Assembly (NCBI GenBank): GCA_949471785.1
Contig: CASWRE010000026.1
Coordinates: forward strand, 1 to 47,642
DNA: 47,642 nucleotides
Source: an uncultured Lachnospiraceae bacterium
GTDB taxonomy: Bacteria > Bacillota > Clostridia > Lachnospirales > Lachnospiraceae
Direction of reading: 5' to 3'
The notes under the pieces were generated by a model. That model worked only from the letters and a program-made list of their open reading frames with translations. It was not told the DNA's origin and searched no databases. Position 1 is the first letter of the stretch. Each line of letters opens with the position of its first letter. Both the position numbers and the translations under genes were made by a program. Below, one piece after another: positions 8,906 through 15,996 of the stretch.

Positions 8906-9928
8906 ATGAAAACGATCATGGAGCTTGGCATAGACAGGCAGAAGAAACGTATCTGGGATGAAAAGGCGCCCGGGACGTGTGTGGAACCTCTGTGGCTGCA
9001 AAAAGATAAACGAGACAAAAAGCGCGTCCATCTGGCGGGGCTTGGGGACGTGGGGCGAAACGTGGCCCTGGGTCTGACTCTTCTGGGCGGTGAGATCATA
9101 GAGCGGATCGGGCTGTATGATCTGAACGGGGCTCAGTGTAAGAGGATGGAAACAGAGCTGTCACAGATGGCGCCGCCGCCGGAGGGCGGGCGGATGCCGG
9201 AGGTGGCGGAGGTTTCCTGGGAAGAGATTTTTGACTGCGAGGTGTTTTTGTTCTGTGCGACAAAGAGTGTGCCGGCGCTGGACAGCGAGGTAAAAGATGT
9301 CCGGATGGCCCAGTACGAGGCGAATAAGGGGATTGTTTCCCTGTATGCCCGCAGGGCGGCAGAGACGGGCTATAAGGGATTGTTTGTGGTGGTGTCTGAT
9401 CCGGTGGATCTGCTGTGCATGGAGGCCCTTAAGGCGTCCTGGGAAGGCGGGGCCGCGGGAGCCTTCGGACCGGAGCAGGTCCGGGGCTGCGGCCTGGGCG
9501 TTATGCACGGGCGGGCGGCGTATTATGCCGGGAGACACCCGGAATTCGCGCTTTATCTGCGGGAGGGGAGAGCTTTTGGCCCCCACGGGAAAGATCTGGT
9601 CATTGCCAACAGTTTAGACCCGGAACATTATGATGACGAAAATTCCCGAAAACTGACCGGGCTGACGGCAGGGGCCAATATGGAGATCCGCGCCCTGGGC
9701 TTTAAGCCTTTTCTGGCGCCGGCCATATCTTCGGCGGTCCTGACCCTCCTGGCCATGCTCCGGGGAGAGTGGCAATACAGCGCCGCATATCTGAACGGGT
9801 TGTATTTCGGCGCGCTGAACCGGCAGACGCCAGAGGGCGTCCGCTGGGAGACGCAGCCCCTTCCGGAGGCGCTTTTTGCGCGGCTGGAGAAAGCTTTTAT
9901 CGGTCTGGAGGAAATTCTATGGAGCTGA
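8906..9928 (+). CDS. Divergent lactate/malate dehydrogenase-like protein
   Basis: 340 residues from ATG 8906, 8 bases after AGGAAG; an upstream in-frame GTG is less well placed. The Rossmann fingerprint LAGLGDVGRNVALG is followed by an acidic residue at the end of strand two (GLYDLNG), so NAD is the likely cofactor. FVVVSDPVDLLCMEAL corresponds to the family's NPVD block with Asp replacing Asn. FGPHGKDLVIANS aligns with the catalytic-His block. The usual LD..R stretch appears as GVMHGRAAY, so the Asp partner of the catalytic His is not evident, and the substrate-loop arginines are hard to place. It may act on an unusual 2-hydroxy/2-oxo acid or serve as a binding protein. Second gene of the operon; its end overlaps the next gene by 10 bases. 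Confidence 0.75.
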   Translation: MKTIMELGIDRQKKRIWDEKAPGTCVEPLWLQKDKRDKKRVHLAGLGDVGRNVALGLTLLGGEIIERIGLYDLNGAQCKRMETELSQMAPPPEGGRMPEVAEVSWEEIFDCEVFLFCATKSVPALDSEVKDVRMAQYEANKGIVSLYARRAAETGYKGLFVVVSDPVDLLCMEALKASWEGGAAGAFGPEQVRGCGLGVMHGRAAYYAGRHPEFALYLREGRAFGPHGKDLVIANSLDPEHYDDENSRKLTGLTAGANMEIRALGFKPFLAPAISSAVLTLLAMLRGEWQYSAAYLNGLYFGALNRQTPEGVRWETQPLPEALFARLEKAFIGLEEILWS

Positions 9929-11013
9929 TTCTGGTTCGGCCCGGGCACGGGGAGGAGAAACGGCTGGAACAGGTTCTTCTTTTTGCCCTGGCGTCGTTTT
10001 GCGTAGAGCGGACGATTCGGGAAGCGGAGGCGTTGGCCAGGGCCGCTTTCCGGGGGGAACTGAAGGGCAGACGGATTTTGTTTGCCGTCGGCCTGGGCCG
10101 GTCGGGGATTAATCTGGCGCTTTTTGCCATGCTTGAGGCGCTGCGGCTCCATCCGGGCTGTCTGGAGGGGAGTGTGGCGGGTATTCTGGTGGATGGCGAG
10201 AGCGAATACGATACTAAGGCTGTGGGCCGGGTAATTGCTCAGACAGCCAACGGGGCCGGGTGCTGGTTTGTCGGCCGTCCGCTGGCGGAAGGTACCGGGA
10301 GCCTGCAGAATTATCGGGTAGCGGCGGCGAACGATCACTGCAGTCTGTATGAGGCCTATCTGCAGGCGGCCAGGGACATGGCGGAGCGTGTCGCGGCTTT
10401 TAAAAGACCGTCCTGGGAAAGGCCGAAGCTTCTGTGCGTACATTCCTGCAATCCCTCCACTTCCAATACGCTGCGGCTTTGGCAGGAAGTGAAAAAAGGG
10501 CTGGGGGAGCGGCTGGCAGTGCGGGAGATATCCCTGCGGGGCGGCATGATCCCGGACTGCGCGGGCTGTCCTTACGAAATGTGTATGTATTACAGCAGGA
10601 ATTCCAGCTGTTTCTATGGCGGACCCATCGTGGAGGAGGTCTATCCCGCCCTGGAAGAGTGTAATGGGCTGATGCTGCTGTGCCCCAATTATAACGATGC
10701 CCTGGGTGCGAATCTGACAGCCTTTATCAACCGGCTGACGGCGCTCTTCCGCAAAAGGCCTTTCACGGATAAATGCCTGTTTGCTCTGATTGTATCGGGC
10801 TACAGCGGCGGGGACATCGTAGCCCGTCAGCTGATCGGCGGGCTGAATATGAATAAATCTTTTATTCTGCCCGGAAATTTTTCTCTGACGGAGACGGCCA
10901 ATCTGCCCGGAAGCATTCTGGAGGTTCCGGATATCCGTCGGAAGGCCGGTGACTTCGCGGAAAATGTGCTGTCCGCCATGGGAGTCTCCGGCAATGCGCG
11001 GAAACAAAAATAA
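9919..11013 (+). CDS. Flavodoxin-fold NAD(P)H:FMN reductase-like protein with extra N-terminal domain
   Basis: 364 residues from ATG 9919, preceded by CTGGAGGAA and overlapping the dehydrogenase gene by 10 bases, so translation is coupled. The C-terminal half is an NADPH-dependent FMN reductase/flavodoxin-like domain: the phosphate-binding loop CNPSTSNT near residue 177, then PDCAGCPYEMCMYY with closely spaced cysteines, and DKCLFALIVSGYSGG late. Such proteins bind FMN and reduce quinones, azo compounds, metals or iron-sulfur partners. The N-terminal ~160 residues contain VGLGRSGINLALFAML and ILVDGESEYDTKAVG and may be a second alpha/beta nucleotide-binding domain, which I cannot name. All three operon products have nucleotide-binding folds, suggesting one pathway. 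The operon ends at 11013 without a clear hairpin. Confidence 0.72.
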   Translation: MELILVRPGHGEEKRLEQVLLFALASFCVERTIREAEALARAAFRGELKGRRILFAVGLGRSGINLALFAMLEALRLHPGCLEGSVAGILVDGESEYDTKAVGRVIAQTANGAGCWFVGRPLAEGTGSLQNYRVAAANDHCSLYEAYLQAARDMAERVAAFKRPSWERPKLLCVHSCNPSTSNTLRLWQEVKKGLGERLAVREISLRGGMIPDCAGCPYEMCMYYSRNSSCFYGGPIVEEVYPALEECNGLMLLCPNYNDALGANLTAFINRLTALFRKRPFTDKCLFALIVSGYSGGDIVARQLIGGLNMNKSFILPGNFSLTETANLPGSILEVPDIRRKAGDFAENVLSAMGVSGNARKQK

Positions 11014-11051
11014 TATAAATAGCCTAAATAATTTAAATAGAATTAATTCAT

Positions 11052-11080
11052 TTTACTTTATGATTGGCAGTGCCTATAAT
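11052..11080 (+). promoter_or_regulatory. Sigma-A promoter of the glycerate/glutamate operon
   Basis: TTTACT (11052-11057), a spacer of exactly 17 bases, and a perfect TATAAT (11075-11080). It lies about 85 bases before the aminotransferase start in a short AT-rich gap. No operator palindrome stands out. Confidence 0.78.
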
Positions 11081-11165
11081 GAGATATATAAGGAGCTTGT
11101 AACCGGTCGCTATTTTCACAGTTACAGAAAGCATTGCGATACATAACAGAGAGGAGAGCAGAACT

Positions 11166-12344
11166 ATGTTTGATACAGCCGAGAGGATGGAGGCGCTTCC
11201 GTTTTCGGGAATCCGTGTGATGATGGAGCGCGCGAACAGGATGCAGAAAGAGGGGCAGGACGTCATTCACATGGAGATCGGCCGTCCCGATTTTGATACG
11301 CCGGAAGTCATCAAGAAAGCGGCTTATGACAGCCTGGAGAAAGGACATGTCTTCTATACGTCCAATTACGGTACGCCGGAGCTTCGGGCGGCTATCGCGG
11401 AGAAGCTCACAAAGGAGAACGGCGTGGCGTACAAGCCGGAGGAAATCCTTGTCACGATCGGTGTGGGCGAGGGGACTTACGCGTCCATAGCGGCCTTTTT
11501 AAATCCGGGGGACGAGGTTCTGGTACCGAATCCGGTGTGGCTGAATTATATCCATGTACCGAATTTCTTCCAGGTCGTTCCGGTTACGTATTCTCTGAAA
11601 GAGGAGAACGATTATCAGATCAACATGGAAGAGATTGAAAGTAAGATCACCGGCAGGACAAAGATGATGGTCATCAATACGCCCGGGAACCCGACGGGTA
11701 CGGTGCAGAGCCGCGAGACCCTGGAGAAACTGGCGGATATCGCGAAAAAGCATGATCTGATCGTGGTGTCCGACGAGATTTATGAGAAGCTGGTTTACGG
11801 TGGCGTCGAACACGTCAGTATTGCCTCTCTGCCGGGTATGAAAGAACGGACGATCACGCTGAACGGATTTTCCAAATGCTATTCCATGACGGGCTGGAGA
11901 CTGGGCTACTGCGCCGCCCCCGTGGAAATGATCCAGGCCCTGGTGCGCGTCCATCAGTATATCAATACCTGCGCTTCCTCTTTTGTGCAGGATGCGGGCG
12001 TGACAGCCCTTAAGGAAGCGGAGCCGGATGTACAGATGATGGTGAAAGAGTATGAGAAGAGACGCAATTACGCCGTGGAGGCCTTAAATGCCATGGAAGG
12101 CATCAGCTGCAAGGTTCCGGGCGGAGCGTTCTATATCTTTGTCAATATCAAATCCCTTGGGAAAACGTCGGCCGAGGTGGCGGATTATCTGCTGGATCAC
12201 GCCCAAGTAGCCACCGTTCCCGGTTCCGCTTTCGGAACGGAAGGCGAGGGGTATATCCGTCTTTCCTACGCCTGCAGCTATGAGCGCATTGTGGAAGCGA
12301 TGGGCAGGATGAAGAAAGCGTTTGAGGAATTAAAGACGAAATAA
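11166..12344 (+). CDS. Class I/II PLP-dependent aminotransferase
   Basis: A 392-residue fold-type I aminotransferase of the usual length. Motifs in order: GRPDFDTPE near the N-terminus, SNYGTPELRAAIAEKL, the NTPGNPTGTV loop near residue 178, SDEIYEKLVY, and the PLP-lysine block NGFSKCYSMTGWRLGY with Lys237. It transfers an amino group between an amino acid and a 2-oxo acid in the cytoplasm. Serine, alanine, aspartate or aromatic specificity cannot be settled by eye. First gene of the operon, with GAGAGGAGA upstream of ATG 11166. The following glutamate dehydrogenase, hydroxyacid dehydrogenase and glycerate kinase make a serine- or alanine-type substrate, linked to hydroxypyruvate, the attractive inference. 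Confidence 0.88.
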   Translation: MFDTAERMEALPFSGIRVMMERANRMQKEGQDVIHMEIGRPDFDTPEVIKKAAYDSLEKGHVFYTSNYGTPELRAAIAEKLTKENGVAYKPEEILVTIGVGEGTYASIAAFLNPGDEVLVPNPVWLNYIHVPNFFQVVPVTYSLKEENDYQINMEEIESKITGRTKMMVINTPGNPTGTVQSRETLEKLADIAKKHDLIVVSDEIYEKLVYGGVEHVSIASLPGMKERTITLNGFSKCYSMTGWRLGYCAAPVEMIQALVRVHQYINTCASSFVQDAGVTALKEAEPDVQMMVKEYEKRRNYAVEALNAMEGISCKVPGGAFYIFVNIKSLGKTSAEVADYLLDHAQVATVPGSAFGTEGEGYIRLSYACSYERIVEAMGRMKKAFEELKTK

Positions 12345-12358
12345 AAAATGAATATATA

Positions 12359-12377
12359 AAAGCAGCGGAGCTGTTTT
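12359..12377 (+). other. Short hairpin between aminotransferase and gdhA
   Basis: An 8-pair stem (12359-12366 with 12370-12377, including one G-U pair) and loop GGA ends in TTTT directly before the gdhA ribosome site GGGAGG. It could act as a weak terminator or a processing site that lowers or separates gdhA expression within the operon. It may also be trivial. Confidence 0.35.
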
Positions 12378-12391
12378 GGGAGGAAAATGCA

Positions 12392-13741
12392 ATGAATGCG
12401 TATATCGCCAGTGTGATCGAGAGAGTGCGTAAAAAGTATCCGGAGCAGCCGGAGTTCTGTCAGACGGTGGAGGAAGTGCTGTCTTCTTTGGAGCCGGTGG
12501 TGGAAAAACATCCGGAGTATGAGAAAGTGGATCTTCTGAACCGTATGGTGGAGCCGGAGCGGATGTACAGTTTCCGCGTCGTATGGCAGGATGACCAGGG
12601 CGGGTGGCATACCAATACGGGTTATCGCTGTCAGTTCAACGGCGCCATCGGCCCCTATAAAGGCGGTCTTCGTTTCCAGCCCAACGTTACGCCCAGTATT
12701 ATGAAATTCCTGGGATTTGAGCAGACCTTTAAAAACAGTCTGACCGGCCTGCCCATCGGCGGCGGTAAAGGCGGTTCGGATTTTGACCCGTCGGGGAAGA
12801 GCGACAACGAGATCATGCGTTTCTGTCAGAGCTTTATGCAGGCTCTGTACCGCTATATCGGGCCGGATGTGGATGTGCCCGCCGGTGATATGGGCTGCGG
12901 CGGCCGGGAGATTGGTTATCTCTTTGGGGAGTACAGAAGACTGAAAGGTAATTTTGAGAACGGCGTCCTGACGGGGAAAGGTTTTTCCTACGGCGGCAGC
13001 CTGATCCGTCCCGAGGCCACAGGCTACGGCGCAGTTTATTATCTGGAGAATGTTCTGCGGGACGACGGGCAGGACATCAAGGGCAAGACCATCGCCTGCG
13101 CGGGCTTCGGAAACGTGACCTGGGGTATCAGCAAGAAAGCCACAGAGTTGGGCGCGAAAGTAGTGACGCTATCCGGTCCCGACGGTTATGTTTATGATCC
13201 CGACGGCGTATGTACGCCGGAAAAGATCGGCTATCTGGTTACAATGAGAAATTCCGGAAGGAATAAAGTACAGGACTATGCGGACAAATTCGGCGTGGAG
13301 TTTTTCCCGGGCGAGAAACCCTGGGGCGTAAAGGCAGATATCTGTATGCCTTCCGCCATGCAGAATGATGTACATATCGAGGAGGCCCGGAAGATCGCGG
13401 CCAACCATGTCAGGTATTACATCGAGGTGGCCAATATGCCCACCACCAACGACGCCCTCCGTTTCCTGATGGATCAGAAGGATATCATCGTGGCGCCCTC
13501 AAAGGCTGTGAACGCAGGCGGCGTCGCCACGTCCGCTCTGGAGATGAGCCAGAACAGTGAGCGTCTGGTGTGGACAGAGGAAGAAGTGGATAAACAGTTG
13601 CATAACATCATGAATACGATTTATAATAATTCTGTTGCCGCGGCAAAGCGAAACGGCCTCGGTTATAATCTTGTGGCCGGCGCTAACATTGCCGGATTCG
13701 AGCGCGTGGCAGAGGCAATGCTGGAACAGGGCGTTTTCTAA
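12392..13741 (+). CDS. gdhA: Glutamate dehydrogenase (NADP-type hexameric)
   Basis: 449 residues, the standard length of hexameric bacterial glutamate dehydrogenase. Landmarks are GPYKGGLRFQPNVT near residue 90, the catalytic region LPIGGGKGGSDFDPSGKS near 123-140, DVPAGDMGCGGREIGYLFGEY, and the Rossmann entry CAGFGNVTWGISKKA. It interconverts 2-oxoglutarate plus ammonia with glutamate in the cytoplasm; the subgroup is usually NADP-linked. GGGAGG precedes ATG 12392. Placed between an aminotransferase and a hydroxyacid dehydrogenase, it can regenerate the 2-oxoglutarate that an aminotransferase needs, or supply the glutamate. No truncation or unusual residue was noticed. Confidence 0.95.
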   Translation: MNAYIASVIERVRKKYPEQPEFCQTVEEVLSSLEPVVEKHPEYEKVDLLNRMVEPERMYSFRVVWQDDQGGWHTNTGYRCQFNGAIGPYKGGLRFQPNVTPSIMKFLGFEQTFKNSLTGLPIGGGKGGSDFDPSGKSDNEIMRFCQSFMQALYRYIGPDVDVPAGDMGCGGREIGYLFGEYRRLKGNFENGVLTGKGFSYGGSLIRPEATGYGAVYYLENVLRDDGQDIKGKTIACAGFGNVTWGISKKATELGAKVVTLSGPDGYVYDPDGVCTPEKIGYLVTMRNSGRNKVQDYADKFGVEFFPGEKPWGVKADICMPSAMQNDVHIEEARKIAANHVRYYIEVANMPTTNDALRFLMDQKDIIVAPSKAVNAGGVATSALEMSQNSERLVWTEEEVDKQLHNIMNTIYNNSVAAAKRNGLGYNLVAGANIAGFERVAEAMLEQGVF

Positions 13742-13764
13742 AAAAGAGCAGGAGGTAAGTTAAG

Positions 13765-14730
13765 ATGAAGATTGTAGTTCTGGACGGATATACAGAGAAT
13801 CCGGGAGATCTTTCCTGGGATGCGCTGGAAAAACTGGGGGAGCTGACCGTATATGACCGCGTTTCCTATGTGGAAGATCCCGTTATCCGTGAGAAGATCG
13901 GCGACGCGGACGTGGTCGTCACGAACAAGACGCCGATCAGCAGGGAGACGATAGACGCGTGTCCGGGTATCAAAGCCATCGCCGTACTGGCGACGGGGTA
14001 TAACGTCATTGATTATGCGTATGCGAAGGAAAAAGGAATTCCGGTCATGAACGTGCCTACCTACGGGACACAGATCGTGGGACAGTACGCGGTGGGACTT
14101 CTGCTGGAAATCTGTTCCCATTTTGCCCATCACGACCAGGCGGTGAAAGAGGGCCGCTGGGAAAACAACGTCGACTGGTGTTTCTGGGATTTCCCGATGA
14201 TCGAGCTGTACGGTAAGACCGCCGGAATCATCGGCCTGGGAAGGATCGGACAGTCCACGGCAAGGATACTGACCGCCATAGGCATGAAGGTTCTCGCTTA
14301 TGACGCTTTTGAATCCGACGCGGGAAGACAGCTGGCGGAATATGTGGATCTGGATACCCTTCTGGCCCGGTCCGATGTAATTTTCCTCCATTGTCCGCTG
14401 TTCCCGTCGACGGAAGGCATCGTTAATAAGGAGAATATCGCCAAGATGAAGGACGGCGTGATCCTGATTAATAACAGCCGCGGGCAGCTTGTGGTGGAGC
14501 AGGATCTGGCCGACGCCTTAAACAGCGGCAAGATATATGCCGCGGGCCTGGATGTGGTATCTACAGAGCCCATTAAGGGGGATAATCCGCTGCTGAAAGC
14601 CAAAAACTGTCTGATCACCCCCCATATTTCCTGGGCGGCTCAGGCGGCGCGTCAGAGGATCATGGATATTACCGTAGATAATGTGAAGGCTTTTGTGGAC
14701 GGCAATCCCACAAACGTGGTGAATAAATAG
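13765..14730 (+). CDS. D-2-hydroxyacid dehydrogenase, likely glycerate/hydroxypyruvate type
   Basis: 321 residues of the D-isomer-specific 2-hydroxyacid dehydrogenase family. IKAIAVLATGYNVIDY in the catalytic domain, the NAD-binding loop GIIGLGRIGQST near residue 152, catalytic Arg in INNSRGQLVVE, catalytic Glu in VSTEPI, and catalytic His in ITPHISWAA are all intact. The WENNVDWCFWDFPMIEL stretch before the Rossmann domain resembles hydroxypyruvate reductase-like members. Such enzymes reduce hydroxypyruvate or glyoxylate to D-glycerate or glycolate with NAD(P)H. AGGAGG precedes ATG 13765, and the next gene, glycerate kinase, begins one base after this stop, which supports D-glycerate as the product or substrate. 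Confidence 0.88.
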   Translation: MKIVVLDGYTENPGDLSWDALEKLGELTVYDRVSYVEDPVIREKIGDADVVVTNKTPISRETIDACPGIKAIAVLATGYNVIDYAYAKEKGIPVMNVPTYGTQIVGQYAVGLLLEICSHFAHHDQAVKEGRWENNVDWCFWDFPMIELYGKTAGIIGLGRIGQSTARILTAIGMKVLAYDAFESDAGRQLAEYVDLDTLLARSDVIFLHCPLFPSTEGIVNKENIAKMKDGVILINNSRGQLVVEQDLADALNSGKIYAAGLDVVSTEPIKGDNPLLKAKNCLITPHISWAAQAARQRIMDITVDNVKAFVDGNPTNVVNK

Positions 14731-14731
14731 G

Positions 14732-15988
14732 ATGAATGAGATATTGAGACAAAAAGCCGATCAGATCATTCGGGAATCTCTTGCCTCGGTGATGCCTGAT
14801 CGCGCGGTTGAAAAGGCGTTGAAAAATTTCCGGTCCGCCGGCGGGCGTACCATTCTGGTGGCGGCCGGGAAGGCCGCCTGGCAGATGGCGGCCGCGGCGG
14901 TGCGGGTACTGGGAAAGGTGGACGACGGGATCGTTATCACCAAATACGAACATGTAAAAGGTGAAATACCGGGGGTGGAATGTCGGGAGGCAGGCCACCC
15001 TGTTCCTGATGAAAACAGCTTTACAGCCACCGGGAAAGCTCTGGAAAAGGTCAGTGGCCTGGATGAAAAGGATACCGTCATATTTCTGCTCTCCGGCGGC
15101 GGAAGCGCGCTGTTTGAGAAACCGTTGATTCCGGGGGAGGAGCTGCAGGATATCACGAAGCAGCTTTTGGCCTGTGGGGCGGATATCGTGGAAATGAATA
15201 CGATCCGCAAGCGTCTGTCCGGCGTGAAGGGCGGCCGTTTCGGCCTGGCCTGTATGCCGGCGAAGGTGTATGCGGTGGTGCTCAGCGATATTCTGGGCGA
15301 CCCGCTGGATATGATCGCGTCGGGTCCTGCTTATCCGGATTCCTCCACATGTGAGCAGGCAAAGGCGATTGTCGAAAAATATAATCTGAAACTGTCCGCC
15401 AGGGCCAGGGTTCTGCTGGAGGAGGAAACGCCCAAGAACCTCGCCAATGTGACGACGCAGATTACAGGAAGCGTGCGCGAGCTGTGTGAGGCGGCGCTAC
15501 GGGCGGCGAAAGGGCTGGGGTTTGCCCCGGCGCTTCTTACCGACGAGCTCTGCTGCGAGGCGAGGGAAGCGGGGAGTATGCTGGCCAGTATGCTGCGCAC
15601 CCACCGGAAAGACGGCGGCAGGATCTGCTATATTGCGGGTGGCGAGACGGTGGTGCACTTAACCGGAAAGGGAAAGGGCGGGAGAAATCAGGAGCTGGCC
15701 CTGGCGGCGGCGCCTCTGCTTGCCGGAATTCCCGACGCCTGCGTATTCTCCGTGGGGAGCGACGGTACGGACGGGCCTACGGATGCGGCGGGCGGCTATG
15801 TGGACGGAGATACCATGGAATGCCTGAAGACGAAGGGGCTGGATGTGTTTGCGGCGCTGAAAGATAATGACGCTTACGCGGCCCTGGCGGCGGCGGGCGG
15901 ACTGATTGTTACGGGGCCCACGGGGACAAATGTCAATGACGTGGCGGTAGCGCTGCTGGATGGTGAAATCAGAACGGGGACAGATTGA
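14732..15988 (+). CDS. Glycerate kinase, MOFRL (type 2) family
   Basis: 418 residues, normal for MOFRL-type glycerate 2-kinases. The N-terminal half has the ILVAAGKAAWQMA entry and FLLSGGGSALFEKP; SDILGDPLDMIASGPAYPD follows near residue 190; the C-terminal MOFRL motif region has GGRNQELALAAAPLL and VGSDGTDGPTDAAGG. The enzyme phosphorylates D-glycerate, giving 2-phosphoglycerate for glycolysis or gluconeogenesis. Its ATG lies one base after the hydroxyacid dehydrogenase stop and its end abuts the PEP-synthase-like gene, so the set is tightly coupled. Family call is firm; 2-phosphoglycerate as product is family knowledge. Confidence 0.92.
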   Translation: MNEILRQKADQIIRESLASVMPDRAVEKALKNFRSAGGRTILVAAGKAAWQMAAAAVRVLGKVDDGIVITKYEHVKGEIPGVECREAGHPVPDENSFTATGKALEKVSGLDEKDTVIFLLSGGGSALFEKPLIPGEELQDITKQLLACGADIVEMNTIRKRLSGVKGGRFGLACMPAKVYAVVLSDILGDPLDMIASGPAYPDSSTCEQAKAIVEKYNLKLSARARVLLEEETPKNLANVTTQITGSVRELCEAALRAAKGLGFAPALLTDELCCEAREAGSMLASMLRTHRKDGGRICYIAGGETVVHLTGKGKGGRNQELALAAAPLLAGIPDACVFSVGSDGTDGPTDAAGGYVDGDTMECLKTKGLDVFAALKDNDAYAALAAAGGLIVTGPTGTNVNDVAVALLDGEIRTGTD

Positions 15989-15996
15989 GGTTCTAT

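Noticed and set aside
9628..11007. Minus-strand open frame of about 459 codons
   Set aside because: Mirror of the dehydrogenase end and FMN-reductase gene; no recognisable domain and low-complexity Pro/Arg/Gln text.
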